Below are positions 35,305 to 43,914 of a stretch of 61,009 nt of DNA, piece by piece (the first letter of the stretch is position 1; every line of letters begins with the position of its first letter). The stretch is taken from NCBI GenBank assembly GCA_902574215.1, contig CACGMR010000004.1, forward strand, positions 1 through 61,009. The letters are read 5' to 3'. Source of the stretch: an uncultured Pelagibacteraceae bacterium. Lineage in GTDB: Bacteria; Pseudomonadota; Alphaproteobacteria; Pelagibacterales; Pelagibacteraceae. The notes beneath the pieces were generated by a model. That model did no database searches. It worked only from the letters and a program-made list of their open reading frames with translations, and had not been told where the DNA came from. The translations under genes were made by a program, and so were the position numbers.

Positions 35305-36483
35305 CTATTCTTCATCGCTCCAAAAAGAATTATATTTAGAGCTAAATTTATCTAATTCATAGTTCAATATATCTAATTTATCATTTCCAAAATCATCAAT
35401 TTTATGCATCACAAAAGTTTCAGATAAATTACCAAATCCAGATGCGCCCAGTCCATATCTATAATCATCAAATTTAAAATTTAAAGTATGAAGAATCGTT
35501 GGTAAAAAATCGAAATGAAATACTATATCACGATTTTTTTTATAATTTTGCTCTGTAAAAATATAATTAAAAATCGTTCTAGAATGTTGTGAATGTCCAG
35601 GTAAATATTTATCATTAAGTTCTGGTGTCATACTCATTGCTAAGTGATCGCCAACCAAAACTACAGTTGCATTGTCTAAGATATTCATTGAAATTAAAAA
35701 ATTTATAAAATCTGTAATTATTAAAGAAACACATTTAATATTATCATTATAAATTTTATCATTTAGATGTTTGCAAATTTTTGAAGAGGTACTTTTATTC
35801 TTTTTATTTTCTGCCGGAATATGCATGTCATAAGACAAGATTGACAAATTGTATGGAATTTCATCTTTCTCTAAACTTAAAACCTTTTTTTTAGCGTATT
35901 TAAACAAATCAAAGTCCGACTCAATTTTATTATTTTCATCCCAGAAACTCTTGTCGAGGATTTCATCATACCCATGGGACTTTAAAAATTTTTTTGTGCC
36001 AGCAAATCTTGCGTCTTGGGATTTCATAAAGATATTTTTATATCCTTCGTTTTTCAAAATATCTCCCAAACAATTAATATTTGGCATAAATTGTTTTACT
36101 TTTTGAGTAAACTTATTTGACTTAGAATACATGAAGTTATTTAAGGGTACACCGCATTGTGTAGAAACTATTCCAGCTATAGTCCAGCTTGTTCCTAATC
36201 TTTGATAAAAATTATTAAATGATATTTTGTTATAATTTATATTTTTTATGTCTATTAGCAAATCTTCACCAAAAACATCATGTCTTGAAAAAAAATTTTC
36301 TAAAGACTCAGCATAAATTATAATTAAATTTTTTTTTTTAGTTTGAGTAATTTCAGGATTTTTATAGTTTATTTCATAAAAATCAGAACCAGATTTATCT
36401 TTCTTAAAAAATTTTATTACTGAATATTTGTTTATAAACACAGAAGAATTAATTCCTAATAAAAATAAAAAAGATAAAAACAC
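35305..36483 (-). CDS. OpgB/MdoB-like phosphoglycerol transferase, catalytic part
   Basis: An alkaline-phosphatase-superfamily domain of the OpgB/LtaS type. The metal-site Glu lies in LIIIYAESLENFF, and the nucleophile region GTSWTIAGIVSTQCGVPL is nearly identical to what I know of OpgB. GDHLAMS and GHSQHSRTIFNY supply further ligands. OpgB moves phosphoglycerol from phosphatidylglycerol to periplasmic glucans, releasing diacylglycerol. The frame begins at a GTG that overlaps the previous stop. Upstream its sequence continues in register through KNLSDKLVFLSFLFLL, so this and 36483-36749 look like one gene broken at the A13 run. Confidence 0.8.
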   Translation of the reverse strand: MFLSFLFLLGINSSVFINKYSVIKFFKKDKSGSDFYEINYKNPEITQTKKKNLIIIYAESLENFFSRHDVFGEDLLIDIKNINYNKISFNNFYQRLGTSWTIAGIVSTQCGVPLNNFMYSKSNKFTQKVKQFMPNINCLGDILKNEGYKNIFMKSQDARFAGTKKFLKSHGYDEILDKSFWDENNKIESDFDLFKYAKKKVLSLEKDEIPYNLSILSYDMHIPAENKKNKSTSSKICKHLNDKIYNDNIKCVSLIITDFINFLISMNILDNATVVLVGDHLAMSMTPELNDKYLPGHSQHSRTIFNYIFTEQNYKKNRDIVFHFDFLPTILHTLNFKFDDYRYGLGASGFGNLSETFVMHKIDDFGNDKLDILNYELDKFSSKYNSFWSDEE

Positions 36484-36749
36484 TAATTTGTCTGATAAAT
36501 TTTTTTTTTTTTAAGAAATAAAATAATGAAGAATGTAATTATAGTAAAAATAAATGGTACAAAGAAACTATATAATATAATTTTGAGAAGGTGTTTTTTA
36601 TCAAACCAAATTATTCTTTCTACAAATGTGAAATAAACGTGATAGTAAATTTGCCTAAAGTTTATTTCCCCAAAAATTTTTTCAATTCCAAATATGGTTA
36701 ATAAAGTACTAAAAAATAAAAAAATTATAAAAAAATTTAATGTTTTCAT
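36483..36749 (-). CDS. OpgB/MdoB-like phosphoglycerol transferase, N-terminal membrane part
   Basis: An 88-aa fragment with two membrane helices (about 5-22 and 57-80) separated by GEINFRQIYYHVYFTFVERII, which resembles the N-terminal region of OpgB-type enzymes. It ends just after a run of 13 A (plus-strand T at 36500-36512). Adding one A, or removing two, joins it in frame to the catalytic part, giving a single protein of about 485 aa with a third membrane helix. Its ATG overlaps the tsaD stop by 4 bases. See the finding on poly(A) breaks. Confidence 0.7.
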   Translation of the reverse strand: MKTLNFFIIFLFFSTLLTIFGIEKIFGEINFRQIYYHVYFTFVERIIWFDKKHLLKIILYSFFVPFIFTIITFFIILFLKKKKIYQTN

Positions 36750-37819
36750 AATTTAACTCCTGCACCTTTTAAAAAAAAGGCATTTTCATCTAAAGGCCAC
36801 CTAGGTTTTGCCGGATAATCTAAATTGCTAAATTGATTCAATTTAAATTTTTCTAAACCTACCATTGCAATCATTGCTGCATTGTCACCACAAAACTCTA
36901 TAGGTGGAAAAATATTTTTATAATTATTTTCTTCACATAGATTAATTAACATAGATCTAATTTTTTTATTTGCAGCAACTCCACCTGCAATTACAAAAAT
37001 TTTTTCATTTAATTGATTTATTTTTTCAAATTCAGTAAAAGCAATTTTTGTTTTCTTATATAAAATTTCTTCTATTGTTTTTTGAAAAGATGCTGCAAGG
37101 TCATATTTATTTTGTTCTGATTTAATTGTTTTGCTTATCTTCAACACAGCAGTTTTTAGACCTGCAAAAGAAAGATTGCATCCTCCTTTGCTGAAAATTG
37201 GTTTTGGTAAATCATATTTTTCTGGATCGCCTTTTTTAGCTAAAATTTCTATTTGAGGTCCTCCTGGAAATTCTATTCCTAAAAGTTTTGCTGTTTTATC
37301 AAACGCTTCACCTAAAGCATCATCAATAGTTGTTCCTAATCTTTTATATTTTCCAAGATTCTGAACACTTAAATATTGTGAGTGTCCACCTGAAATTAAA
37401 AGAAGTAAATATGGATAATTTAGATTTGTATTTAATTTCGGACTTAAGGCATGTCCTTCCAAATGATTAACAGCAATAAAAGGTTTATTTATTGCTGTTG
37501 CGAAAGCTTTACCAAAACTTAATCCAACTGATAGACAAACAATTAATCCAGGACCAGCTGTAGAAGCAATCGCATCTATTTCCTCAATTTTCCTCCCACT
37601 TTCAACAATAGCTTTTTTGACAATCCAGTCAATTTTCTCAATGTGTGAACGAGCTGCTAGTTCAGGAACTACACCACCAAACTCCCTATGAACCTCCACT
37701 TGACTAGAAACAATATTTGACAAAACTACCGGGAATCCATCTTCATTTTCAGTTATTAGAGAAGCCGCAGTTTCATCACAACTAGATTCTATTCCAAGAA
37801 TTAAGGGTTTTTTGCTCAT
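36746..37819 (-). CDS. tsaD: tRNA threonylcarbamoyltransferase subunit TsaD
   Basis: Transfers the threonylcarbamoyl group to A37 of ANN-decoding tRNAs to make t6A. The 357-aa ASKHA protein has LGIESSCDETAAS at its start, metal-binding H119 and H123 in VNHLEGHALSP, ISGGHSQ, and the C-terminal FCGDNAAMIA. It is divergent from hemC across 54 bases, an arrangement shared with other alphaproteobacteria. Confidence 0.97.
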   Translation of the reverse strand: MSKKPLILGIESSCDETAASLITENEDGFPVVLSNIVSSQVEVHREFGGVVPELAARSHIEKIDWIVKKAIVESGRKIEEIDAIASTAGPGLIVCLSVGLSFGKAFATAINKPFIAVNHLEGHALSPKLNTNLNYPYLLLLISGGHSQYLSVQNLGKYKRLGTTIDDALGEAFDKTAKLLGIEFPGGPQIEILAKKGDPEKYDLPKPIFSKGGCNLSFAGLKTAVLKISKTIKSEQNKYDLAASFQKTIEEILYKKTKIAFTEFEKINQLNEKIFVIAGGVAANKKIRSMLINLCEENNYKNIFPPIEFCGDNAAMIAMVGLEKFKLNQFSNLDYPAKPRWPLDENAFFLKGAGVKL

Positions 37820-37873
37820 ACAAATAGTTTTTAATAATTGTACAATCTTAATACAAGTAAGAAATAAATTTTT

Positions 37874-38791
37874 ATGAGTAAAAAAATAATAATTGGATCT
37901 AGAGGTAGTAAGCTTGCCTTACTTTATGCCAAACAAGCCAAAGACAAGATTATTGAAAATACTAACCTTGGCAGTGATGACATTTTAATTAAATCATTTA
38001 CAACTAAAGGTGATGAGGTACAGAATATAAGATTATCCGAAGTTGGTGGCAAAGGTTTATTTTCTAGCAATATTGAAAAAGAACTTCAGTTAAAAAATAT
38101 TGATATTGCAGTTCATGCGCTGAAAGATATGCCCGCTAATGAGACAGAAGGATTAAGGACAGATTCTTTTCTTGAAAGAAATGATCCTAGGGAAATTTTA
38201 ATTACAAAGGATAAAAAGAAACTTAAAGACTTAGATCAAAAGTCAATTGTTGGAACCTCATCATACAGAAGAGAATTTCAAATTAAAAAAATCAGACAAG
38301 ATTTGAACTGTAAACTAATTAGAGGAAATGTAGATACGAGAATTAGAAAATTGAATGAAGGGATGTATGATGCAATTATTTTGTCTTATGCTGGTATCAA
38401 ATTTTTAAAATTTGAAAATGAAATCTCAGAAATTTTTTCAGCTGAAGAAATAATTCCTAGTGCAGGACAAGGCGTAATTGCTCTTCAGTGCAGGGAGAAT
38501 GATGATGAAACAATTTCTATTTTACACAAAATTAATCATGAGGAAACACATAAAAGAGCTCACCTTGAGAGAAATATTTTAAAAGTTTTAGATGGAGATT
38601 GTGAAACAGCAATTGGTGCTCATTCAGTGGTTGATGGAGGTAAGATTATAGTGGAGGCTGAACTTTTTTCTTTAGATGGTAAACAAAGGTTTTATGAAAA
38701 AAAAGTTGGTAATTTGAATGAGTTTAAAGAAATTGGTAAAGAAGTTGGGATACTTTTAAAAACAAAATCAAATAATTCATATAAAAGATAG
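37874..38791 (+). CDS. hemC: Porphobilinogen deaminase (hydroxymethylbilane synthase)
   Basis: Polymerises four porphobilinogens into hydroxymethylbilane. The 305 aa include GSRGSKLAL (8-16), the Arg-rich region GTSSYRREFQ, and the dipyrromethane cofactor Cys in LDGDCETAIGAHS (C243). It is followed one base later by hemD and supplies the substrate leading to HemE at the left end of the window. Confidence 0.97.
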   Translation: MSKKIIIGSRGSKLALLYAKQAKDKIIENTNLGSDDILIKSFTTKGDEVQNIRLSEVGGKGLFSSNIEKELQLKNIDIAVHALKDMPANETEGLRTDSFLERNDPREILITKDKKKLKDLDQKSIVGTSSYRREFQIKKIRQDLNCKLIRGNVDTRIRKLNEGMYDAIILSYAGIKFLKFENEISEIFSAEEIIPSAGQGVIALQCRENDDETISILHKINHEETHKRAHLERNILKVLDGDCETAIGAHSVVDGGKIIVEAELFSLDGKQRFYEKKVGNLNEFKEIGKEVGILLKTKSNNSYKR

Positions 38792-38792
38792 T

Positions 38793-39491
38793 ATGCATAT
38801 TTTATTAACTAGACCACTAGAGGATTGTTCTGAAATGATATTAAAATTTCAATCGTTAGGACATCAAGTTTCTCATCTTCCATTAATAAGAATTGAAAAA
38901 GTTAATTATGAAGAAATTAACTTTTCTGAATATGGTGGAATTGTTTTTACCAGTGCAAATGCAGTAAAATTTTTAAACACAGTAAAATTAGATAAAAATA
39001 TTAAATGCTTTTGTGTAGGTAATGCCACAGAAAACAAATCAAGAAGTGTTGGTTTTCAAAATACAATTGCGGCTGAAGGAAATATTACAAACTTAAAGGA
39101 GTTAATTATACAAAATTATGAGTCCAAAAATAAAGAATTACTTTACGTTAGTGGTGAAACAATATCAGTTGATTTAGATCAACAGTTATTAAGCGAAGGT
39201 TTTAAGGTAAAAAGAATTATTAATTACAGAGTAGATCATAATCAAAAATTTGATGAGAAATTTGTTAATGAATTAAAATTAAATATGCCTGATATGGTCT
39301 ATGTTTACTCTCAAAATAGTGCGTTAAGTTTCTTAAATTTTATAAAGATTTACCAGACCGAAAATTTATGGATGAATACAAATTTGATGTGTATAGGCGA
39401 AAAAACCTCGTCAATACTGAACGAAATCAAATGGAAAAAGATTTTTCTTTTTAACCCTGGAGAAGAAGAGTTTTTGTTATATAAAATTTAA
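38793..39491 (+). CDS. hemD: Uroporphyrinogen-III synthase
   Basis: Cyclises and inverts ring D of hydroxymethylbilane. The 232-aa protein is divergent, as HemD always is, but shows the N-terminal ILLTRPLEDC, the GGIVFTSANAVKFL motif and the late SQNSALSFLNF, CIGEKTS pattern. Its position after hemC supports the call. Confidence 0.9.
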   Translation: MHILLTRPLEDCSEMILKFQSLGHQVSHLPLIRIEKVNYEEINFSEYGGIVFTSANAVKFLNTVKLDKNIKCFCVGNATENKSRSVGFQNTIAAEGNITNLKELIIQNYESKNKELLYVSGETISVDLDQQLLSEGFKVKRIINYRVDHNQKFDEKFVNELKLNMPDMVYVYSQNSALSFLNFIKIYQTENLWMNTNLMCIGEKTSSILNEIKWKKIFLFNPGEEEFLLYKI

Positions 39492-39494
39492 AAA

Positions 39495-40580
39495 ATGGAA
39501 TTAATTAATAATTTTTCGGAGATATTTTTATCAGTATGGAATAAAGGAATTCTTGGTGTTGATATTTTTCAAATCTTAATTGGTATTGGAATATTTCTAC
39601 TATTCTTAATTTTTAGAGGTCTAATAAGCAAATTAGTTATTAAAAAATTAGAAATTATCTCGAAAAGAACAACGAATAAATTAGATGATACTTTTGTTCA
39701 ATCACTTGTAGGTCCAGCAAGATTTTTACCAATTGTATTAGGATTTTTTATTGCAAGCTACTACATGACTTTCTCACTAGAAGGAAGAGAAGTGGTAGAT
39801 ACAATTAATAGAACGTTGATCACTATTTTAATTTTTTGGGTAATTCACCAAATCATAGAACCAATCTCATACATACTTAGTGGTTTAGACAAATTGTTAA
39901 CAAGAGAACTTATTGGCTGGATAATTAAATCGCTAAAAATTTTAATTTTTATTTTAGGTTTAGCAGCAGTTTTAGAATTGTGGGGAATTAAAATAGGTCC
40001 AATCATTGCAGGTCTTGGATTGTTTGGTGTTGCTGTAGCATTAGGGGCACAAGATTTATTCAAAAATTTAATATCAGGAATTTTAGTTTTAGTTGAAAAG
40101 AGATTTAAAATTGGAGACTGGATAGCCGTCGAGGGTATTATTGAGGGTGTAGTAGAAAAGATTGGATTTAGGTCAACAACAATTAGAAAGTTTGACAAAT
40201 CTCTTGCTATTATTCCAAATTTTCAATTTGCTGAAAACGCAGTTGTAAATGTAAGTGAAACTTCAAATTGGTTAATCAGTTGGATTATTACACTTCAATA
40301 TGACACTACGGTAGATCAGTTAAAAAAAATTAGAGATGAAATTGAAAGTCATATTAATTCAAGCGAAGATTATAACACCTCAATTGGTGTTGCGGTAAGA
40401 GTTGATAAATTTTCTGATAGTTCAATAGATATGTATGTAAGATGTTTTACAAAAACTGGAAGTTGGAATAATTGGCTTGATGTAAAAGAAAGATTAGCAA
40501 TTGCGATTAAGGAAATTGTAGAAAAAAATGATGCTTCATTTGCGTTCCCAAGTCAGTCGATTTACGTTGAGAAAAAATGA
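39495..40580 (+). CDS. MscS-family mechanosensitive channel
   Basis: A 361-aa protein with about four or five membrane helices in the first 190 residues. The pore helix and hinge are LGLFGVAVALGAQDLFKNLISGILVLVEKRFKIGDWI, and the beta domain follows with EGVVEKIGFRSTTIRKFD and IPNFQFAENAVVN. It opens under membrane tension during osmotic downshock. It lies 3 bases after hemD and overlaps the YggT gene. Confidence 0.92.
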   Translation: MELINNFSEIFLSVWNKGILGVDIFQILIGIGIFLLFLIFRGLISKLVIKKLEIISKRTTNKLDDTFVQSLVGPARFLPIVLGFFIASYYMTFSLEGREVVDTINRTLITILIFWVIHQIIEPISYILSGLDKLLTRELIGWIIKSLKILIFILGLAAVLELWGIKIGPIIAGLGLFGVAVALGAQDLFKNLISGILVLVEKRFKIGDWIAVEGIIEGVVEKIGFRSTTIRKFDKSLAIIPNFQFAENAVVNVSETSNWLISWIITLQYDTTVDQLKKIRDEIESHINSSEDYNTSIGVAVRVDKFSDSSIDMYVRCFTKTGSWNNWLDVKERLAIAIKEIVEKNDASFAFPSQSIYVEKK

Positions 40581-40867
40581 TAGCTATTTTTTATTTAGTT
40601 TTACAAATTTTAAAATTGTACTCTTATGTTGTAATTGCCAATGTTATTGTAAGTTGGTTAATAGCTTTTAACGTTCTTAATACTCAAAATAGGTTTGTGT
40701 ATGCAATTTTAGAGTTGAGTTACAAATTAACTGAGCCTTTCCTGAATAAAATTAGACGTTTTTTACCAAATTTAGGTTCATTAGATATTTCTCCAATCAT
40801 TCTTCTTTTATTGATTTGGTTTATCGAAATGTGTATGAAGCTGTACATTGCACCAATGATTTTTTAA
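40577..40867 (+). CDS. YggT family membrane protein
   Basis: A 96-aa protein with two hydrophobic regions and the YggT core YVVIANVIVSWLIAF, then YKLTEPFLNKIRRFLPNLGSLDISPIILLLLIW, which matches the family well. Function is not established; members are linked to osmotic response or division. It overlaps the MscS stop by four bases and precedes folD. Confidence 0.88.
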   Translation: MIAIFYLVLQILKLYSYVVIANVIVSWLIAFNVLNTQNRFVYAILELSYKLTEPFLNKIRRFLPNLGSLDISPIILLLLIWFIEMCMKLYIAPMIF

Positions 40868-40876
40868 GAGAGAAAT

Positions 40877-41722
40877 ATGATTTTAATTGATGGAAAAAAA
40901 GCAGCTGCAGAATTAAGAGCAGAGTTAAAGGAAGAAGTTGCAGAGTTAAAATCAAAACATAATAAAGTACCAGGTTTAACAGTAATACTGATAGGTGATT
41001 TAACACCTAGTCAGATTTATGTAAGAAATAAAGAGAAGTCAGCAAATGAGGTGGGATTAAAATCTGAAGTCATCAAATATCCAGACTCAGTTGAAGAAAA
41101 GACTGTTCTAGAAAAAATTCAAGAACTAAACAGTGATGAAACTGTTTCAGGAATTTTAGTTCAACTTCCTTTACCTAAGCATATTGATAAGCAGAAGGTT
41201 ATAGAAGCTATTGATCCCTCAAAAGACGTAGATGGATTTCATCCAATGAATGTAGGCAATCTTTCATCTGGTTATGAAAGTTCGATACCTTGTACTCCGC
41301 TTGGATGTTATTTGTTGATAAAAAAAATTGAACCTAATTTAAGTGGTAAAAAAGCTGTGGTTGTGGGTAGATCAAATTTAAATGGTAAACCAATGACACA
41401 ACTTCTTTTAAAAGAAAATTGCACCGTAACTATAACTCATTCAAAAACTAAAGATTTAAAAGCTGAATGTTTAGAGGCAGATATAATTGTTGCAGCTGTA
41501 GGTATACCCGAACTTGTTAGAGGAGATTGGGTTAAAAAAGATGCTATTGTTATTGATGTTGGTATAAATAAAACTGACAAAGGTATAGTTGGTGATGTTC
41601 ATTTTGATGAAGTTTCAAAAAATGCAAAAGCACTTACACCAGTTCCTGGCGGTGTAGGTCCAATGACCATTGCCTGTTTGCTTAAAAATACGATCGACTG
41701 TTTCAAAAGATCGCAAATTTAA
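40877..41722 (+). CDS. folD: Methylenetetrahydrofolate dehydrogenase / cyclohydrolase
   Basis: Interconverts 5,10-methylene-, methenyl- and 10-formyl-tetrahydrofolate with NADP. The 281 aa include YVRNKEKSANEVG with the catalytic Lys, GILVQLPLPKHI, DVDGFHPMNVG, VVVGRSNLNGKP and the terminal TPVPGGVGPMTIACLL. An AAGAGAGAAA ribosome site precedes the ATG. It supplies formyl groups for the PurH step. Confidence 0.97.
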   Translation: MILIDGKKAAAELRAELKEEVAELKSKHNKVPGLTVILIGDLTPSQIYVRNKEKSANEVGLKSEVIKYPDSVEEKTVLEKIQELNSDETVSGILVQLPLPKHIDKQKVIEAIDPSKDVDGFHPMNVGNLSSGYESSIPCTPLGCYLLIKKIEPNLSGKKAVVVGRSNLNGKPMTQLLLKENCTVTITHSKTKDLKAECLEADIIVAAVGIPELVRGDWVKKDAIVIDVGINKTDKGIVGDVHFDEVSKNAKALTPVPGGVGPMTIACLLKNTIDCFKRSQI

Positions 41723-41760
41723 TAATTAAACCATAAGCTGTAATCTGTTAATTTATTAGG

Positions 41761-41964
41761 ATGAAAAAACCTAAACGACCATACAGATTTGGTATAATTT
41801 TTTTGCTTCTTACAGTTCCACCTATTGGGGCAACTCAGCTAGGTTGGTATTTGCATGACAAGCAAACTGGTTTTGATTATGGTATGATTGTAGGTACTGT
41901 ATCAGTAATATACGCTGCATATTTAATGTATGAAAAAAACTGGCGAGAAGAAGATGAAGATTAA
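41761..41964 (+). CDS. Small two-helix membrane protein
   Basis: A 67-aa protein with hydrophobic segments at about 12-28 and 41-56, a basic N-terminus (MKKPKRPYRFG) and an acidic C-terminus (WREEDED). No family is recognised. It lies 3 bases before the SHOCT gene, and the two probably share a transcript. Confidence 0.6.
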   Translation: MKKPKRPYRFGIIFLLLTVPPIGATQLGWYLHDKQTGFDYGMIVGTVSVIYAAYLMYEKNWREEDED

Positions 41965-41967
41965 ATT

Positions 41968-42243
41968 ATGGAAAAAATAATTTTTTTTGGATTGGTTATT
42001 CCTATAATGGCTTATGTTTTATACTTAGGTGGGATGGCAATTATGAATGGTTTTAAATCTAAGGAAGCTAATAGAGCTGAGAAAGAGGAAGCTGAAAATG
42101 AGGGTAGGGAGACAAGTGAGACTTCTGATGAACAAAGCAGTAATTTAAGTGATGAACTTACTAAATTGAATGATTTAAAAGAAAAAGGAATTATTTCTCA
42201 AGAGGAATTTGAAAAAGCCAAAAACAAACTATTAAATAATTAA
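41968..42243 (+). CDS. Membrane-anchored SHOCT domain protein
   Basis: A 91-aa protein with one N-terminal membrane helix (about 5-28), an acidic Glu-rich linker and a C-terminal SHOCT motif (LTKLNDLKEKGIISQEEFEKAK). SHOCT motifs occur in oligomerising or binding proteins of unknown function. Confidence 0.78.
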   Translation: MEKIIFFGLVIPIMAYVLYLGGMAIMNGFKSKEANRAEKEEAENEGRETSETSDEQSSNLSDELTKLNDLKEKGIISQEEFEKAKNKLLNN

Positions 42244-42254
42244 ATAGTTTAACC

Positions 42255-43142
42255 ATGTTCAAGGAATTTAAAAAAAAATTTGTTAAGGTAAACAAGGGTA
42301 AAATATTTTGTAGATTTAAAGGTAATGGTCCTCCTTTATTGCTACTTCACGGATATCCACAATCACATGCAATGTGGCACAAGACTGCCCCTGAACTTAG
42401 TAAATATTTCACAGTAATAGTTGCTGATCTTAGAGGATACGGGGACAGTTTGGTTTTGCCTGGTGGAATTAATCATAAAAATTATTCTAAAAGAGAAATG
42501 GCAAAAGATATGGTTCAGTTGATGAATAAATTAAATTTTAAAAAATTTTTTGTTGCTGGACATGATAGAGGCGGAAGAGTTGCACATAGAATGGCAAGAG
42601 ATTATAGAAATAAAATTATGGCTTTAAGTGTATTAGATATTTGTCCAACACTTGATATGTACGAGCATACAGATATGAAATTTGCAAAAGGATATTTTCA
42701 TTGGTTTTATTTAATACAGCCTGCACCTTTACCGGAGAAAATGATAATGGCAGACCCTAAAAGATGGCTACATAGTCGGTTTAATAGGTCATCTAAACGT
42801 GCGATTGGAAGAGTTGAACATGAATATTTTAGAGCCTTTAAACAAAATAAAAGAATTCATGCAACATGTGAAGATTATAGAGCTGCAGCGACTATAGACT
42901 TAGAGCACGATAAAAAAGATAGAAATAAAAAATTAAATATTCCTATCCAGGTTTTATGGGGAAAAAAAGGAGTAGTTGGAAAGCAATTTAATTCAATTAA
43001 AATTTGGCAAAAATATACAAATAAAAAAATTTATGGTGCAGAAATTAATTCAGATCATTTCATTCCAGAGGAAAGTCCAAAACAAACTATAAATCATCTA
43101 AAAAAATTTTTTTTAAAAAATGTTAAAAATAATTCCAAATAA
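42255..43142 (+). CDS. Alpha/beta hydrolase with fluoroacetate dehalogenase active-site residues
   Basis: A 295-aa alpha/beta hydrolase. The nucleophile motif is GHDRGGR with Asp (D104) rather than Ser, as in haloacetate dehalogenases. Relative to the known fluoroacetate dehalogenase RPA1163 (D110, R111, R114, D134, H155, W156, Y219, H280 from memory), this protein has D104, R105, R108, D128, H149, W150, Y208 and H268. That set includes the halide-holding His/Trp and Tyr. It probably hydrolyses a C-halogen bond of a short haloacid, or a related substrate. It overlaps the dioxygenase gene and runs with a permease. Confidence 0.82.
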   Translation: MFKEFKKKFVKVNKGKIFCRFKGNGPPLLLLHGYPQSHAMWHKTAPELSKYFTVIVADLRGYGDSLVLPGGINHKNYSKREMAKDMVQLMNKLNFKKFFVAGHDRGGRVAHRMARDYRNKIMALSVLDICPTLDMYEHTDMKFAKGYFHWFYLIQPAPLPEKMIMADPKRWLHSRFNRSSKRAIGRVEHEYFRAFKQNKRIHATCEDYRAAATIDLEHDKKDRNKKLNIPIQVLWGKKGVVGKQFNSIKIWQKYTNKKIYGAEINSDHFIPEESPKQTINHLKKFFLKNVKNNSK

Positions 43143-43911
43143 AAAAAATATTGGAGCAGAAATAATTGTAAATTTAAAAGATATTACAAATAAAGATATT
43201 TTAAATATTAGGAAAGCACTGAATAAATATGGAATGTTATATTTTAAGGAACAAAAATTAACTTCTAAACTTTATATTAAGTTTGCAAAATATTTTGGAA
43301 ATTTAGCCAACTATCCAAGACTAAAAGGTTTAAATAAAAAATTTCCTCAAATTACAGTGGTGCAAAGAAAATCAACTGATATAGGACCAAGTTTTGGAGA
43401 ACAATTTCATACCGACTCCATTTATACAAAAAAGCCACCAAGATTTACAATGTTGCTTTCTAAACTTGTTCCAAAAAAAGGAAAAGCTAATACGGAATTT
43501 TGTTCTCAATATCTTGCCTATAAAGAATTACCAAATTCAATAAGAAGAAAATTTAAAAATATTAAAGCTAAATATTCTTCCGAGGGTCCAATTTCAGTTA
43601 CAACAAAAGAAAGAGTAAAAGAAAAAGGAAAAAATATTAAAGAACTTACATCTTCACATAAAATAATCAGAAAAATCAGTGCAAATTATTCTATTTATTG
43701 TAGTCCAGGTCATTTTGTTGGTTTTAGTTCAAAAATAAAGAATCAAGAAAAATTAAAAAAATTTTTATTTAATCATCAAATTAAGAAGAAATTTCAATTT
43801 TCTTTGACGTGGGAAAAAAATCAATTGGCTATATGGGATAACAGATCTATGCTCCATCAGGCAACACCCTTTAAAGGAAATAGAATAATGCATAGAATAA
43901 CGATTAAATAA
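43120..43911 (+). CDS. TauD/TfdA-type Fe(II)/2-oxoglutarate dioxygenase
   Basis: A 263-aa non-heme iron dioxygenase. The facial triad is complete: H97 and D99 in FHTDSIY, and H246 in DNRSMLHQATP, with Arg residues (R255, R259) for 2-oxoglutarate. Family members hydroxylate taurine, 2,4-D, carnitine precursors and similar compounds; this substrate is unknown. It overlaps the hydrolase by 23 bases and precedes the permease by 3. Confidence 0.88.
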   Translation: MLKIIPNKKNIGAEIIVNLKDITNKDILNIRKALNKYGMLYFKEQKLTSKLYIKFAKYFGNLANYPRLKGLNKKFPQITVVQRKSTDIGPSFGEQFHTDSIYTKKPPRFTMLLSKLVPKKGKANTEFCSQYLAYKELPNSIRRKFKNIKAKYSSEGPISVTTKERVKEKGKNIKELTSSHKIIRKISANYSIYCSPGHFVGFSSKIKNQEKLKKFLFNHQIKKKFQFSLTWEKNQLAIWDNRSMLHQATPFKGNRIMHRITIK

Positions 43912-43914
43912 TTT

